The notes below the pieces were generated by a model. It was not told the DNA's origin. It did not search any database and saw only the letters and a list, made by a program, of their open reading frames with translations. DNA of 64,000 nucleotides. It comes from Sulfurovum sp. Lineage in GTDB: Bacteria; Campylobacterota; Campylobacteria; Campylobacterales; Sulfurovaceae. This document shows positions 1-9,851 of the stretch, piece after piece; position 1 is the first letter of the stretch, and every line of letters starts with the position of its first letter. The translations under genes and the position numbers were made by a program. The DNA lies in contig NVUY01000010.1 of NCBI GenBank assembly GCA_002733215.1, forward strand, positions 1 to 64,000, given 5' to 3'.

Positions 1-93
1 ACATTGAAAAGCCGTATGCGGGAAATCCGCACGTACGGATTTGTGAGGGTCCTACCTACAACTGAAACTTTGGTTGAGGGGTAGTTCTACTCG
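1..93 (+). mobile_element. 3' end of a group II intron (domains V and VI); the rest lies outside the window
   Basis: AAGCCGTATGCGGGAAATCCGCACGTACGGATT folds as domain V: AGC triad, CCGTA/TACGG stem, CG bulge, TGCGG/CCGCA stem, GAAA loop. It is followed by a domain VI-like hairpin CTACCT..CAAC..GTTG-A-GGGGTAG with a bulged A at about 77. Exact 3' splice site uncertain. Confidence 0.8.
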
Positions 94-1188
94 ATGAATC
101 ACATTAAAACTTATGCTTATGACCATACCCCTATTCGCTTTGACTTTAAACAGACCATTGAACGTTTTTTCGTAGAGGAGATCCCTCTTTATGCTCCTAC
201 AGGCACAGGAAACTACCTCATACTCAAGATACGGAAAACAGATATGAGTACATGGAAACTCATCACCGTACTTGCTAAAGCTACAGGCTTACAGGAACGT
301 GACATAGGCTATGCCGGTCTAAAAGATAAAAATGCCACGACCATTCAGTACATTTCACTTCCCAAGAAGGCTGAAAGAGAACTCAACAAAAATATCACCA
401 CAGAGAAGATAGAAATACTCGAACGCAACTACAACAAAGCACCTATCAAAATAGGACAGCTCAAAGGAAACCGCTTTTCCATTATCTTACACTCCATTAA
501 TGAAAAAGATGCCAAATTTTTCAATACTACGGCTAAAAAAATGCAGGTGGACGGTATACCGAACTACTACGGATACCAGCGTTTTGGTGAAGACAGCCGT
601 TCGTATCTGCAGGGTAAAGAGATAGCCCTCTCCGGTAAAAAACTCAAAGGCAGTAAAGAGAAGCTGCTTGTATCTGCCTACCAAAGCTACCTCTACAACA
701 AATGGTTGGCTTCAAGGGTCAAACTCTCCACCATCATCACTTCCAACAAAGCAGATGCAGCGGCAAAAAAGCTGAACTATCCGCTTGAACTGGTGAACGT
801 CTTAGCTAAACAGCCTCAGCTTTTTAAACTTTTCCTGGGTGATGTCATGATGCCCTACCCTTACGGTAAACTCACCTTCGTCAAAGAGATGCAGCAAAAC
901 GCACAAGCCTTCAAACAAAAAAAGATCTCCCCCACAGGACTACTTTGCGGCGACAATGCCCAAAGAGCCAAAAGTGATGCCCGCCATCTGGAAGAAGAGT
1001 ATGATGACAGTGAATTGAGCGCGTTAAAGGGAGACAGACGTTTTGCATGGATATGGCCAAAAGAGGTGGAAACTTCTTATAATAAAGAAACTCGAAAACT
1101 CACAGTAGAATTTTACCTGCCTAAAGGTTCTTATGCGACTACATTTTTAGAAGAAATCGGGAAGTTCTCACTTAAAGAAAGTAAATGA
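94..1188 (+). CDS. truD: tRNA pseudouridine(13) synthase TruD
   Basis: Motif IGYAGLKDKNATTIQYISLP and TruD-like length. Confidence 0.93.
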   Translation: MNHIKTYAYDHTPIRFDFKQTIERFFVEEIPLYAPTGTGNYLILKIRKTDMSTWKLITVLAKATGLQERDIGYAGLKDKNATTIQYISLPKKAERELNKNITTEKIEILERNYNKAPIKIGQLKGNRFSIILHSINEKDAKFFNTTAKKMQVDGIPNYYGYQRFGEDSRSYLQGKEIALSGKKLKGSKEKLLVSAYQSYLYNKWLASRVKLSTIITSNKADAAAKKLNYPLELVNVLAKQPQLFKLFLGDVMMPYPYGKLTFVKEMQQNAQAFKQKKISPTGLLCGDNAQRAKSDARHLEEEYDDSELSALKGDRRFAWIWPKEVETSYNKETRKLTVEFYLPKGSYATTFLEEIGKFSLKESK

Positions 1189-1565
1189 TGGATACCTATA
1201 CCACCATAGCGATCATCATTCTCTATATCGCATCCCTTGTCCTGGTGCCATGGATGCTCATATTTTTACCCTCTGACTACTTTGCACATGAAGAGCGTGA
1301 AACCTGCTTATGGAAGGGTGATTCAGCCATTATCAAAAGTTTCCTTATCTTTTTGAAAAATCTCGTTGGTACGATCTTTCTCATAGCAGGTATTGCCATG
1401 CTGTTTCTACCCGGTCAGGGTATATTGACGATCATAGCAGGTCTGTTTTTGATGAACTTCCCCTACAAATACAAGATTGAAAAGTGGATCATCGAGTATC
1501 CCATAGTCCTCAAATCGTTTAATAAAATACGCCAGAAAGCAAATAAAGAACCGTTTAGCATATAG
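1185..1565 (+). CDS. Small conserved membrane protein, overlaps the truD end by 4 bp
   Basis: Two hydrophobic segments; LPGQGILTIIAGLFLMNFP motif; translationally coupled ATGA overlap. Confidence 0.75.
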   Translation: MMDTYTTIAIIILYIASLVLVPWMLIFLPSDYFAHEERETCLWKGDSAIIKSFLIFLKNLVGTIFLIAGIAMLFLPGQGILTIIAGLFLMNFPYKYKIEKWIIEYPIVLKSFNKIRQKANKEPFSI

Positions 1566-1583
1566 GGCATGTTTTAACAGTAT

Positions 1584-2924
1584 CTACTTTCTTCTGCCTC
1601 TCCCGCGTTTTTTATCTTTTTTATCCGGCTTTGGCTTGGCGGCATCAAAAGCTTTAAACCCATCACGTTTGCTTGTTTTGCGTTTCTTACTTTTAGGTGC
1701 TGTTTTTATTTGTTTCTTTTTACCAAAAGCACCGTCGGTATTTTTATGTTCTTTGGGGTTTTTACGTGCACCTTTTTGTACCACTGTCACTTTGGGTGCG
1801 TAGCCCTCCAGTCTCTCTTGAGGTATGGCTTTACCCATGAGTTTTTCTACTTCTTTAAGTGCGACCGTTTCCAAAGGTGAGATAAGGGTAATGGCCAAAC
1901 CTTCTGCCCCTGCACGTCCCGTACGTCCTATGCGGTGGATGTAGTCACCGGTCACATGAGGAATGTCGTAGTTCATCACCACACCCAAAGTAGGAATGTC
2001 CAAACCGCGTGCTGCGATGTCTGTGGCTACCAGTACACAAATTTTGCCTTCTTTGAAGCCTTCCAGTGCCCTGCCTCTCTCTCCCGAAGATTTTCCCCCA
2101 TGGATAACAGCTGTTTTAAGTCCTGAGAGATTGAGTTCTTTGCCCACTTCATCCGCTACTTCTTTTTTTCGTGCAAATACAAGTACCTGCTTATAGTTTC
2201 TTGAGCCTATGAGAAAAGAGAGCAGTTCAGTTTTCTTTTCTTTTTCTACAGGATACACGATCTGCATGACTGAACTTGCCGAAGTCCCCATACTGTCCAC
2301 TTCTATAAGTTTGGGTCTGTGCAGTATCTTTTCTGCCAGTCTTTTCACTGCACCTGAGAGTGTGGCAGATACCAGAATATTTTGCCTGCGTGACGGCAGA
2401 TGCTGGAGTATCTTACTGACTTCATGTACGAAGCCCATATCCAGGATAGTATCTGCTTCATCCAGGACAAGATAATCAACACTTTCAAGATTAATATTTT
2501 TCTGATTGATATGTTCCAAAAGTCGTCCACTTGTTGCCACGATGATATCTACCCCTGCGTTAAGCCTGTTGGCCTGTGAAGTCAGATTTGCGCCACCAAA
2601 AAGTACAATACTTTTTAAAGGAAGATATTTTCCATACGCTTCTATGCTTGCATGTACCTGTTTGGCAAGTTCTCGTGTAGGAACCAAAACAACTGCTTTA
2701 GGATAATGCTTCCCCTCTACAAAGGTCTTGGAAAGCTCCTGAAGGATGGGCAGGGCAAAACCTGCTGTTTTCCCTGTGCCCGTCTGTGCACCCGCCATAA
2801 TATCACGACGTGTGAACATCACAGGAATGAGTGCTTTTTGTATGGGTGTAGCGGACTCATAGCCTTTGTCTTTAAGGGCTTTGAGTATTTCAGAGGAAAG
2901 ACCGAGTGTGGCTAAGGACATCAT
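1584..2924 (-). CDS. DEAD-box RNA helicase, RhlE-like
   Basis: AQTGTGKTAGF, VLDEADTILDMGF, SATLSG, HRIGRTGRAG; basic C-terminal tail. Confidence 0.92.
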   Translation of the reverse strand: MMSLATLGLSSEILKALKDKGYESATPIQKALIPVMFTRRDIMAGAQTGTGKTAGFALPILQELSKTFVEGKHYPKAVVLVPTRELAKQVHASIEAYGKYLPLKSIVLFGGANLTSQANRLNAGVDIIVATSGRLLEHINQKNINLESVDYLVLDEADTILDMGFVHEVSKILQHLPSRRQNILVSATLSGAVKRLAEKILHRPKLIEVDSMGTSASSVMQIVYPVEKEKKTELLSFLIGSRNYKQVLVFARKKEVADEVGKELNLSGLKTAVIHGGKSSGERGRALEGFKEGKICVLVATDIAARGLDIPTLGVVMNYDIPHVTGDYIHRIGRTGRAGAEGLAITLISPLETVALKEVEKLMGKAIPQERLEGYAPKVTVVQKGARKNPKEHKNTDGAFGKKKQIKTAPKSKKRKTSKRDGFKAFDAAKPKPDKKDKKRGRGRRK

Positions 2925-3974
2925 TTACTCGTTGGAAGATTTTTGGTCAAGTCTTCTTTTAAGACGCATTTTTTGTTTTGCCACTTCTCTCATGTCCACA
3001 TCAGAGTCACTCTCATCAACGATCTCAACACCCAAAATAGTCTCAACACAGTCTTCAAGAGTCACAATACCCTCTGTCTGATCATAAGAATCAAGTACCA
3101 GAAACATATGCTCTTTTTTCTTGATAAACAAGTCCAGTGCTAAAGAGACAGGAATGTTTTCATTGATCTTATAAATATCTTTTTGTATGTTCTTAAGTTT
3201 TACAGAGTCATCTTCAAGTGCCTGTTTAAAGATTTTCTTTGTCATCACAATACCTGTAATTTTTTCAATATCCCCATCATAAACAGGCACTCTTGAAAAT
3301 TTAAAAATAGCAGCTTCATTTTCAACAATATCTTTTATGCTACGGTTACCATCTAAGGCAAAAACAACTGTTCTGGGCGTAAGTATCTCGTGGATCTTTA
3401 TCTTGTCAAGCAGCAAAATATTTTCAATAATATCAGACTCTTTTTCATCAAGCACACCTTCATCTTCACTCATGAGCGTAGACTCTATGAGTTCTGCTTT
3501 TGTGAGGCTCATCCCTTCATCACCTTTCTTGATGCGGTTCGTTACAAACATTGTCATAAGTATAATAGGATACGTGATCCAGATAAAAAACTGTATGACA
3601 TAGGCTGCTGTAGGCGCAAGTGTCTTCCAATACGTCGCACCCATCGTTTTAGGAATGATCTCAGATAAAAACAAAATAGCAAACGTTAAAATAATAGAGA
3701 CATAAAAAACTGCCCCTGCACCATAAATACTTTCTGCCTGTGCACCTACTGCCGCTGCACCCAAAGTGTTTGCAATCGTATTTAAGATCAAAATAGATGC
3801 GATAGATTTATTGATATTGATTTTATGATTTTTAAGTAATGCCCCTACTTTTGGTTTCTCTTTTTCGAGTACCGAAATATAAGGCATATTTACAGAAAGA
3901 AGCACTGCTTCCAAAACAGAACAGATAAACGATATGATCACCGCTGCAGAGAAATATATAATTAACAAGTCCAT
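2925..3974 (-). CDS. CNNM/DUF21-CBS domain (TlyC/CorC-like) membrane protein
   Basis: N-terminal DUF21-like membrane region with SEIIPKTMGA, then tandem CBS domains (LTPRTVVFALDG..). Confidence 0.85.
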   Translation of the reverse strand: MDLLIIYFSAAVIISFICSVLEAVLLSVNMPYISVLEKEKPKVGALLKNHKININKSIASILILNTIANTLGAAAVGAQAESIYGAGAVFYVSIILTFAILFLSEIIPKTMGATYWKTLAPTAAYVIQFFIWITYPIILMTMFVTNRIKKGDEGMSLTKAELIESTLMSEDEGVLDEKESDIIENILLLDKIKIHEILTPRTVVFALDGNRSIKDIVENEAAIFKFSRVPVYDGDIEKITGIVMTKKIFKQALEDDSVKLKNIQKDIYKINENIPVSLALDLFIKKKEHMFLVLDSYDQTEGIVTLEDCVETILGVEIVDESDSDVDMREVAKQKMRLKRRLDQKSSNE

Positions 3975-3990
3975 TTAAGTGAAACTATCC

Positions 3991-5319
3991 TTATAATAAA
4001 ATAATGGTCGCGAGACCTAAAAAAGAGAAAAAACCAACTATATCGGTCACGGTTGTCAGTATCACAGTACTACCGATGGCAGGATCAACGTCCATTCTTT
4101 TGAGTAACAATGGCACCATCGAACCAAAGAACCCTGCACTCAACAAGTTGATGATCATGGAAAGGCCTATCACCACACCAAGCATCCCTTTGTCGAACCA
4201 CAGTGAGGCTATTATACCCATGATTATAGCAAAAAAGAGTCCATTTGCAAGAGAGAGTATGACTTCTTTTTTAATGGTACGAAATGCGTCATGTTTGGCA
4301 ATATCGCCAAGAGCCAGTTGACGTACCACAACCGTAAGACTCTGCGTTCCTGCATTACCACCCATAGAAGCCACGATAGGCATCAAAATAGCCAGTGCAA
4401 CAAACGTTTGTAAGGTCTCTTCAAATAAGCCTATGACCAGAGAAGCAGCGATAGCAGTAAGCAGATTGACGGAAAGCCATAGTGCACGAGCTTTACCTGC
4501 TTTAAAGATATCTTCATCTTCTTCTGCATCATCATTTACCCCTGCAAGGTGGTACATCTGATCGGTTGCCTGTTCATTGATGATATCATAGATATCATCT
4601 GAAGTGATACGTCCAAGCAGCATGCCCTGTTCATTTACGATAGCCATAGAGCTCAGATCATACTCTTGAAATTTTTGTACCACACTGTCAATGTCATCAT
4701 GATCTCTAGAACTGACCGGTTTATATTTTTCCGGATTCTCCTGTATATTTTCATCCAGTGTTTTATCAAAATCAAACACAAGCAGATGATCAAGTCCTAT
4801 GCCATAACGTAACTTTTTATCTTTATCCGTTACAAACAAAAAACTCACATTTTCAAGTTCGTCATTACGTCTGAGTTTTGCGAATTCTTTGATAATATCA
4901 TGTACATTATGACTAAGATCGGCCGTATATACTTCAACTTGCATATACGCACCGGCTTCATCTTCTTCATATTGACTGAGCTGTAAGATATCTGCCTGAT
5001 CTTCTTTGTCGAGTTCGGCAAAGACCTCTTGTGCCATCTCTTCATCACGTTCTTCAAGTTCCTGTATAAAGTCTGTCTGATCATCAGATTCGAGTTCCGT
5101 AAGAGAATCGGCTATCTCTTTGGCGGTAAATGACTCAACCACATTTTCAAAATATCTGTCGGGAAGTTCAAGTGCTACATCTGCGATGAGTTCTTTAGGA
5201 ATAGACTGAACTGCCTGAGAAAAACTCTTGTCATTCAGATCTTTAAGAAGATTTGCAATTTCAGAAGGGTGTAGTTCATTATGGGGGTGTTCATTTAAAT
5301 ATTGTGTCAATTTATCCAT
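3991..5319 (-). CDS. mgtE: Magnesium transporter MgtE
   Basis: MgtE N domain, CBS pair, C-terminal membrane domain with MPIVASMGGNAGTQSLTVVVR. Confidence 0.93.
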   Translation of the reverse strand: MDKLTQYLNEHPHNELHPSEIANLLKDLNDKSFSQAVQSIPKELIADVALELPDRYFENVVESFTAKEIADSLTELESDDQTDFIQELEERDEEMAQEVFAELDKEDQADILQLSQYEEDEAGAYMQVEVYTADLSHNVHDIIKEFAKLRRNDELENVSFLFVTDKDKKLRYGIGLDHLLVFDFDKTLDENIQENPEKYKPVSSRDHDDIDSVVQKFQEYDLSSMAIVNEQGMLLGRITSDDIYDIINEQATDQMYHLAGVNDDAEEDEDIFKAGKARALWLSVNLLTAIAASLVIGLFEETLQTFVALAILMPIVASMGGNAGTQSLTVVVRQLALGDIAKHDAFRTIKKEVILSLANGLFFAIIMGIIASLWFDKGMLGVVIGLSMIINLLSAGFFGSMVPLLLKRMDVDPAIGSTVILTTVTDIVGFFSFLGLATIILL

Positions 5320-5401
5320 GATGATCCCTTTAGAAATTTGAGTATAGAATTATACTTGATTAAGTGCGAAAAGATATTAAATTGTTGATTATATTTTGAC
5401 T

Positions 5402-5429
5402 GCATTCCTACCCTTGGGCGGGGAACGAG
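5402..5429. repeat. REP-like palindrome, family A copy 1
   Basis: GCATTCCTACCCTTGGGCGGGGAACGAG; matches the family A copies near 9.7-9.84 kb. Confidence 0.6.
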
Positions 5430-5441
5430 TTAGAAGTAGTT

Positions 5442-5630
5442 CTATTTTGTTTCGACATCACACTTTTTAGTGATGATACATGCCGGACAAAAGTTCACAA
5501 GCCCTGCGATAAGAGGGATAAACCCAAGATAGAACCACTGAATTCCTGAGTATACACCAAATGCGATAAGAGCAAGTCCTACAACAATTCTGATAGGTCT
5601 GCATATTGCTCTAAATTTATTTACATCCAT
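5442..5630 (-). CDS. DUF2892/YgaP-like small transmembrane protein
   Basis: 62 aa with RPIRIVVGLALIAFGVYSG and a second hydrophobic segment followed by CPAC. Confidence 0.65.
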   Translation of the reverse strand: MDVNKFRAICRPIRIVVGLALIAFGVYSGIQWFYLGFIPLIAGLVNFCPACIITKKCDVETK

Positions 5631-5726
5631 ACTGTTTCCTTTAATATATTTTTTTGGATTATAGTATAAATAACTTAAAACTATATAAGGGAGGGGATCT
5701 CCTAATATTATACACTGTTTTATGTT

Positions 5727-5752
5727 TCGTTATGTTTTAAGGTATATAACGA
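5727..5752. promoter_or_regulatory. Putative ModE-type operator upstream of modA
   Basis: TCGTTATGTTTTAAGGTATATAACGA: 7-bp inverted arms TCGTTAT/ATAACGA, resembling the known ModE site pattern CGTTAT..ATAACG. Confidence 0.6.
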
Positions 5753-5815
5753 TAGACTATCATCTCCAAGTGTATACTAAAAGGCAATGGGCGCGCATAG
5801 GTATATTTGTACTAG

Positions 5816-6583
5816 ATGTTCAAAAGGAAAATGATGACAAAAAAATTATTTTTATTGCTACTGCTGATCTCTAGCTACAGTATGGCAGGGACTATCAATG
5901 TCGCGGTCGCTGCCAATGTCTCTTACGCTATAGATACGCTAAAAAAAGAATTCAAACTACTTCACCCTGACAGTAACGTGCAGGTGATCCTCGGAAGTTC
6001 CGGAAAACTCACAGCTCAAATAAAAAATGGTGCACCCTATCAGATTTTCATGTCAGCAGATATGAAGTATCCTGAAACACTCTACAATGACAAAATCGCC
6101 GTAACAAAACCCCATGTATATGCACAAGGGTCTCTTGCCTATTTATCTGTCAAAAAACGTAATTTTTGTGCAGAGATGGATCTCTTGAAGGAAAAAGATA
6201 TTCAAAAGATAGCCATTGCCAATCCTAAAACCGCTCCCTATGGTAAAGCTGCCATGGAAGCCATAAAAAATTCAGACGTCTACGAGAGTGTAAAAGAAAA
6301 ATTTGTCTATGCAGAGTCTGCCTCACAAACCGTAGCCTATACAGTCACAGCAGCCGATATAGGATTTATAGCCAAGTCTTCACTTTATAGCCCACATATG
6401 TCACACTTTAAAGAGGCCATAAACTGGTCTGATGTAGAGAGTGCACTCTATACACCTATCAACCAGGGGATCGTCATACTTAAAGAAGGTGAAAATAATC
6501 CCGAAGTAAAAGCTTTTTACGATTTTATCTTAAGTAAAAAAGCCCAAAAGATATTTAAAGAATTTGGATACCTCATACCATGA
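5816..6583 (+). CDS. modA: Molybdate-binding periplasmic protein ModA
   Basis: Signal peptide, VAVAANVSYAIDTLKKEF, LGSSGKLTAQIKNGAPYQIFMSAD. Confidence 0.93.
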   Translation: MFKRKMMTKKLFLLLLLISSYSMAGTINVAVAANVSYAIDTLKKEFKLLHPDSNVQVILGSSGKLTAQIKNGAPYQIFMSADMKYPETLYNDKIAVTKPHVYAQGSLAYLSVKKRNFCAEMDLLKEKDIQKIAIANPKTAPYGKAAMEAIKNSDVYESVKEKFVYAESASQTVAYTVTAADIGFIAKSSLYSPHMSHFKEAINWSDVESALYTPINQGIVILKEGENNPEVKAFYDFILSKKAQKIFKEFGYLIP

Positions 6584-6975
6584 ACCAGATAAAAGCCCTC
6601 ATCACACAGATAGATACGGTTGATAACCTCAATATCGTAAAGTTTGATTTTCATGGTCACTCTTTAACTATGATGAGTCTTGCTTTAAATGATGAGATAT
6701 CGGTGGGTACAGAAGTCATTCTGGGTATAAAACCAACACATATAGCCATAGGGAAAGATTGCTCCGGCCTTCTAAGTTACGCCAATCAAACGAAAGCAAC
6801 AATCATCTCTTGTGAGAACGGTAAACTCTTAAGCAGTATTAAACTCTCAATAAATGATATCGTTTTAGAATCTATCATCACCCTCGAATCTGCACTAAAA
6901 ATGGATTTAAAAGTCAATGATGATGTGACCATGATGTTAAAAGCCAGCGAACTTTCCATCTTAAAGGTATTGTGA
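6580..6975 (+). CDS. Stand-alone TOBE/Mop (di-Mop-like) molybdate-binding protein
   Basis: 131 aa, two TOBE-like repeats, no HTH domain; lies between modA and modB with overlapping ends. Confidence 0.75.
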   Translation: MNQIKALITQIDTVDNLNIVKFDFHGHSLTMMSLALNDEISVGTEVILGIKPTHIAIGKDCSGLLSYANQTKATIISCENGKLLSSIKLSINDIVLESIITLESALKMDLKVNDDVTMMLKASELSILKVL

Positions 6976-7676
6976 TGTGGGAAACTCTGGGAAATTTGGA
7001 ATTCACCCCCTTTATACTCTCCTTTAAACTGGCCGGGATCACCACTGTGATTTTATTTGTGATCGCTGTGCCATTGGCGTGGTATCTCTCTCAAACAAGA
7101 TCAAAAGCCAAACCTTTTCTGGAAGCTTTTACTGCTCTGCCCATAGTTTTACCTCCTTCTGTTTTAGGGTTCTATATCTTGGTGGCTTTGTCTCAGAACT
7201 CGCCGTTAGGGGCCTTTTTCGATGAGTACTTTGGGATCAAACTGGTATTTAACTTTACAGGACTTGTGGTTGCCAGCTGTTTTTACTCTTTGCCTTTTAT
7301 GGTGCAGCCTTTACAGGCTGGATTTGAATCGATCAATAAAAATATGCTTGAAGCCTCTTATATCGCAGGGAAAAGTAAACTTCAAACTATTTTTAAAGTG
7401 GCACTCCCCAATATGAAACCGGCGGTACTGACAGCGATCATCATCACCTTTGCACATACGGTGGGTGAATTTGGTGTGGTTTTGATGGTAGGTGGAAGCA
7501 TCCCTGGTGAAACCAAGGTAGCTTCAGTTGCTATTTATGAGATGGTTGAGATCATGGATTATACTTCAGCACATATCTATAGTGCTATCATGGTCATCAT
7601 CAGCTTTTTGGTTCTTCTTGCTGTGTACGTCTTTAACCATAGCCAAAACAAAAAGATAGGCGGGTTCCACGCATGA
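6972..7676 (+). CDS. modB: Molybdate ABC transporter permease ModB
   Basis: [20 protein letters not shown] and [21 protein letters not shown]. Confidence 0.93.
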   Translation: MMWETLGNLEFTPFILSFKLAGITTVILFVIAVPLAWYLSQTRSKAKPFLEAFTALPIVLPPSVLGFYILVALSQNSPLGAFFDEYFGIKLVFNFTGLVVASCFYSLPFMVQPLQAGFESINKNMLEASYIAGKSKLQTIFKVALPNMKPAVLTAIIITFAHTVGEFGVVLMVGGSIPGETKVASVAIYEMVEIMDYTSAHIYSAIMVIISFLVLLAVYVFNHSQNKKIGGFHA

Positions 7677-8530
7677 TACAGATAAAGATAAATAAAAAAC
7701 TTCATGGCTCAAATGGGGAGATGGATCTCAATGTAAATCTTACTATCCATGAAGGTGATTTTGTAGCTTTAACAGGACAAAGCGGATCGGGGAAGACAAC
7801 ACTTCTAAGAATACTTGCAGGGCTTGAAGAGGCAAAGGGAACTATCAAGATCGGTGAAGCGTTATGGCTGGATGAGAAAAGTGTCTTGCCTCCGCAAAAA
7901 AGGAAAATAGGTTTTGTTTTTCAGGACTATGCCCTCTTTCCTAACATGACTGTGGAAGAAAATCTTTTATTTGTCAATAAAGATAAAAAGTTAGCTTCTC
8001 ATCTTTTAGAGATAACAGAACTCAGCTCACTGAAAAACAGAACACCCAATACCCTCAGTGGCGGGCAAAAACAGCGTGTGAGTTTATGCAGAGCCATGAT
8101 GAACCGGCCAAAACTCCTCCTGATGGATGAACCTCTCTCTGCGCTGGACCCCACTATGAGAACAAAACTTCAAAATGAAATTTTGACACTGCATAAAGAG
8201 TTTGGTACTACGACCATGATGGTCAGTCATGATCCTTCTGAGATCTATCGTCTTGCCAACCGTGTCATTGTACTCGATCAAGGCAAGATCATCAATGACG
8301 GAAGCCCAAAAGAGATACTGCTTAAAACAAGCGGTTCGCAAAAATTCTCTTTTGAAGGGGAACTTTTAGATATAGTCAAAGCAGATGTCATCTACATAGC
8401 GATAGTCGCTATAGGACAACAACTTGTGGAAGTGGTCATAGATGAAACACAAGCCAAAAGCCTTACCTTGGGAGAGAGCATTACTGTCTCCACGAAAGCC
8501 TTCGCACCGATCATTTTACCTCATGATTAA
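7673..8530 (+). CDS. modC: Molybdate ABC transporter ATPase ModC
   Basis: [40 protein letters not shown]-terminal TOBE-like region. Confidence 0.93.
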   Translation: MIQIKINKKLHGSNGEMDLNVNLTIHEGDFVALTGQSGSGKTTLLRILAGLEEAKGTIKIGEALWLDEKSVLPPQKRKIGFVFQDYALFPNMTVEENLLFVNKDKKLASHLLEITELSSLKNRTPNTLSGGQKQRVSLCRAMMNRPKLLLMDEPLSALDPTMRTKLQNEILTLHKEFGTTTMMVSHDPSEIYRLANRVIVLDQGKIINDGSPKEILLKTSGSQKFSFEGELLDIVKADVIYIAIVAIGQQLVEVVIDETQAKSLTLGESITVSTKAFAPIILPHD

Positions 8531-8626
8531 ACTGTGTCATTATTCTTTATGATCGCGTGTATATCAAAAGGATAATGATGTATGGACTCGATGGTTATAG
8601 AAACGAGAAAAGTATGTTTTCTTGTT

Positions 8627-8640
8627 TGAAAACCTTATAA
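8627..8640. repeat. 14-bp direct repeat TGAAAACCTTATAA, copy 1
   Basis: Exact match to 9644-9657; the pair brackets the GGDEF gene. Confidence 0.6.
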
Positions 8641-8642
8641 AA

Positions 8643-9527
8643 TTATTTTGCGTAACGACAGTTCTTTTTACCAAAATGTTTAACTTCATACATAGCTTTG
8701 TCTGCAAGTACTAGTAGTTCATCCAGGTCGCTACTATGCTCAGGGTAGAGGCTAATTCCGATCGATGCTCCAATATGGCACGTATGACCTTTAACGTGAA
8801 TAGGTTTTGTGAGGATATCAATAATACGTTTTGCCATAATGCCAGGCTCATCATTGGATGCTATTTCAGTTAGTAAAATGACATATTCATCACCACCTAT
8901 TCTCGCAACAGTATCGGCTTCACGTATGCAACTCTGAATTTTTTTAGATACTTCTACCAAAACTTGATCACCAATAGCATGTCCATATTTGTCATTTATA
9001 TTCTTAAAGCTATCTAGGTCTATAAATAGTAATGCAAAAGCATGTTTCTTTCGTTTTGAAATTGCCAAGGTTTTTTCTAATCGATCGAAAAAGAGAGTAC
9101 GATTGGGAAGTTTGGTAAGAGCATCATAATGTGCTAAGTCCTGAAGTCGTTTAGTCTCTTCTATACGAGCAGTTATATCCCTGTTGATACCTAATGCACC
9201 GATCATCTGGTTATTATCATCAAGAATAGGAACACACATTGACTCAAGCCAACCGATATGACCATCTTTATGTAAGTATCTGACTTCACCATTCCACTTC
9301 CCGACTTTCTCTACTGATGAAAGGACAAGTGTTGTAATACGATCAACATCTTCAGGGACATGCACTATACGGGCAGGCTGTCCGATAGCTTCTTCTTTGG
9401 TATAACCATACAGCAATTCAGAACCAATATTCCAATCGATAATGATTCCTTCTGCATCTGTTACTACAACAGCATCAAATAAGTGATCAAACGCTTTAGC
9501 CCGTTGCTCTAATATCTTTAAATCCAT
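8643..9527 (-). CDS. PAS-GGDEF diguanylate cyclase
   Basis: PAS region, then READTVARIGGDEYVILL (RxxD I-site 5 aa before GGDEY). Confidence 0.9.
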   Translation of the reverse strand: MDLKILEQRAKAFDHLFDAVVVTDAEGIIIDWNIGSELLYGYTKEEAIGQPARIVHVPEDVDRITTLVLSSVEKVGKWNGEVRYLHKDGHIGWLESMCVPILDDNNQMIGALGINRDITARIEETKRLQDLAHYDALTKLPNRTLFFDRLEKTLAISKRKKHAFALLFIDLDSFKNINDKYGHAIGDQVLVEVSKKIQSCIREADTVARIGGDEYVILLTEIASNDEPGIMAKRIIDILTKPIHVKGHTCHIGASIGISLYPEHSSDLDELLVLADKAMYEVKHFGKKNCRYAK

Positions 9528-9643
9528 TAGTTTATACCTTAAGTTATTATCTTATATAGTAGTATACCTACTTATTCATATCTTGATGTATTTTTTATTT
9601 AGATTACTTTTTGGATTTACTTTCACTTAGTAAGACCACTAAA

Positions 9644-9657
9644 TGAAAACCTTATAA
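9644..9657. repeat. 14-bp direct repeat TGAAAACCTTATAA, copy 2
   Basis: Exact match to 8627-8640. Confidence 0.6.
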
Positions 9658-9698
9658 TCTAACATATTTTATAATGTTTACCGCTATAGCGATGTTTC

Positions 9699-9726
9699 CT
9701 CGTTCCCATGCTTTGCGTGGGAATGC
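9699..9726. repeat. REP-like palindrome, family A copy 2
   Basis: CTCGTTCCCATGCTTTGCGTGGGAATGC. Confidence 0.7.
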
Positions 9727-9810
9727 GCCCTGACCAACGGTAGGAAGTGCCCTTCATATACGATATTATTAAAAAATGGGAGTTTGTTTTGTAAATTGAC
9801 TTTGAAGTAT

Positions 9811-9839
9811 GCATTCCCACGTACAACGTGGGAACGAAG
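9811..9839. repeat. REP-like palindrome, family A copy 3, inverted relative to copy 2
   Basis: GCATTCCCACGTACAACGTGGGAACGAAG. Confidence 0.7.
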
Positions 9840-9851
9840 AAGAGGTTCCCT

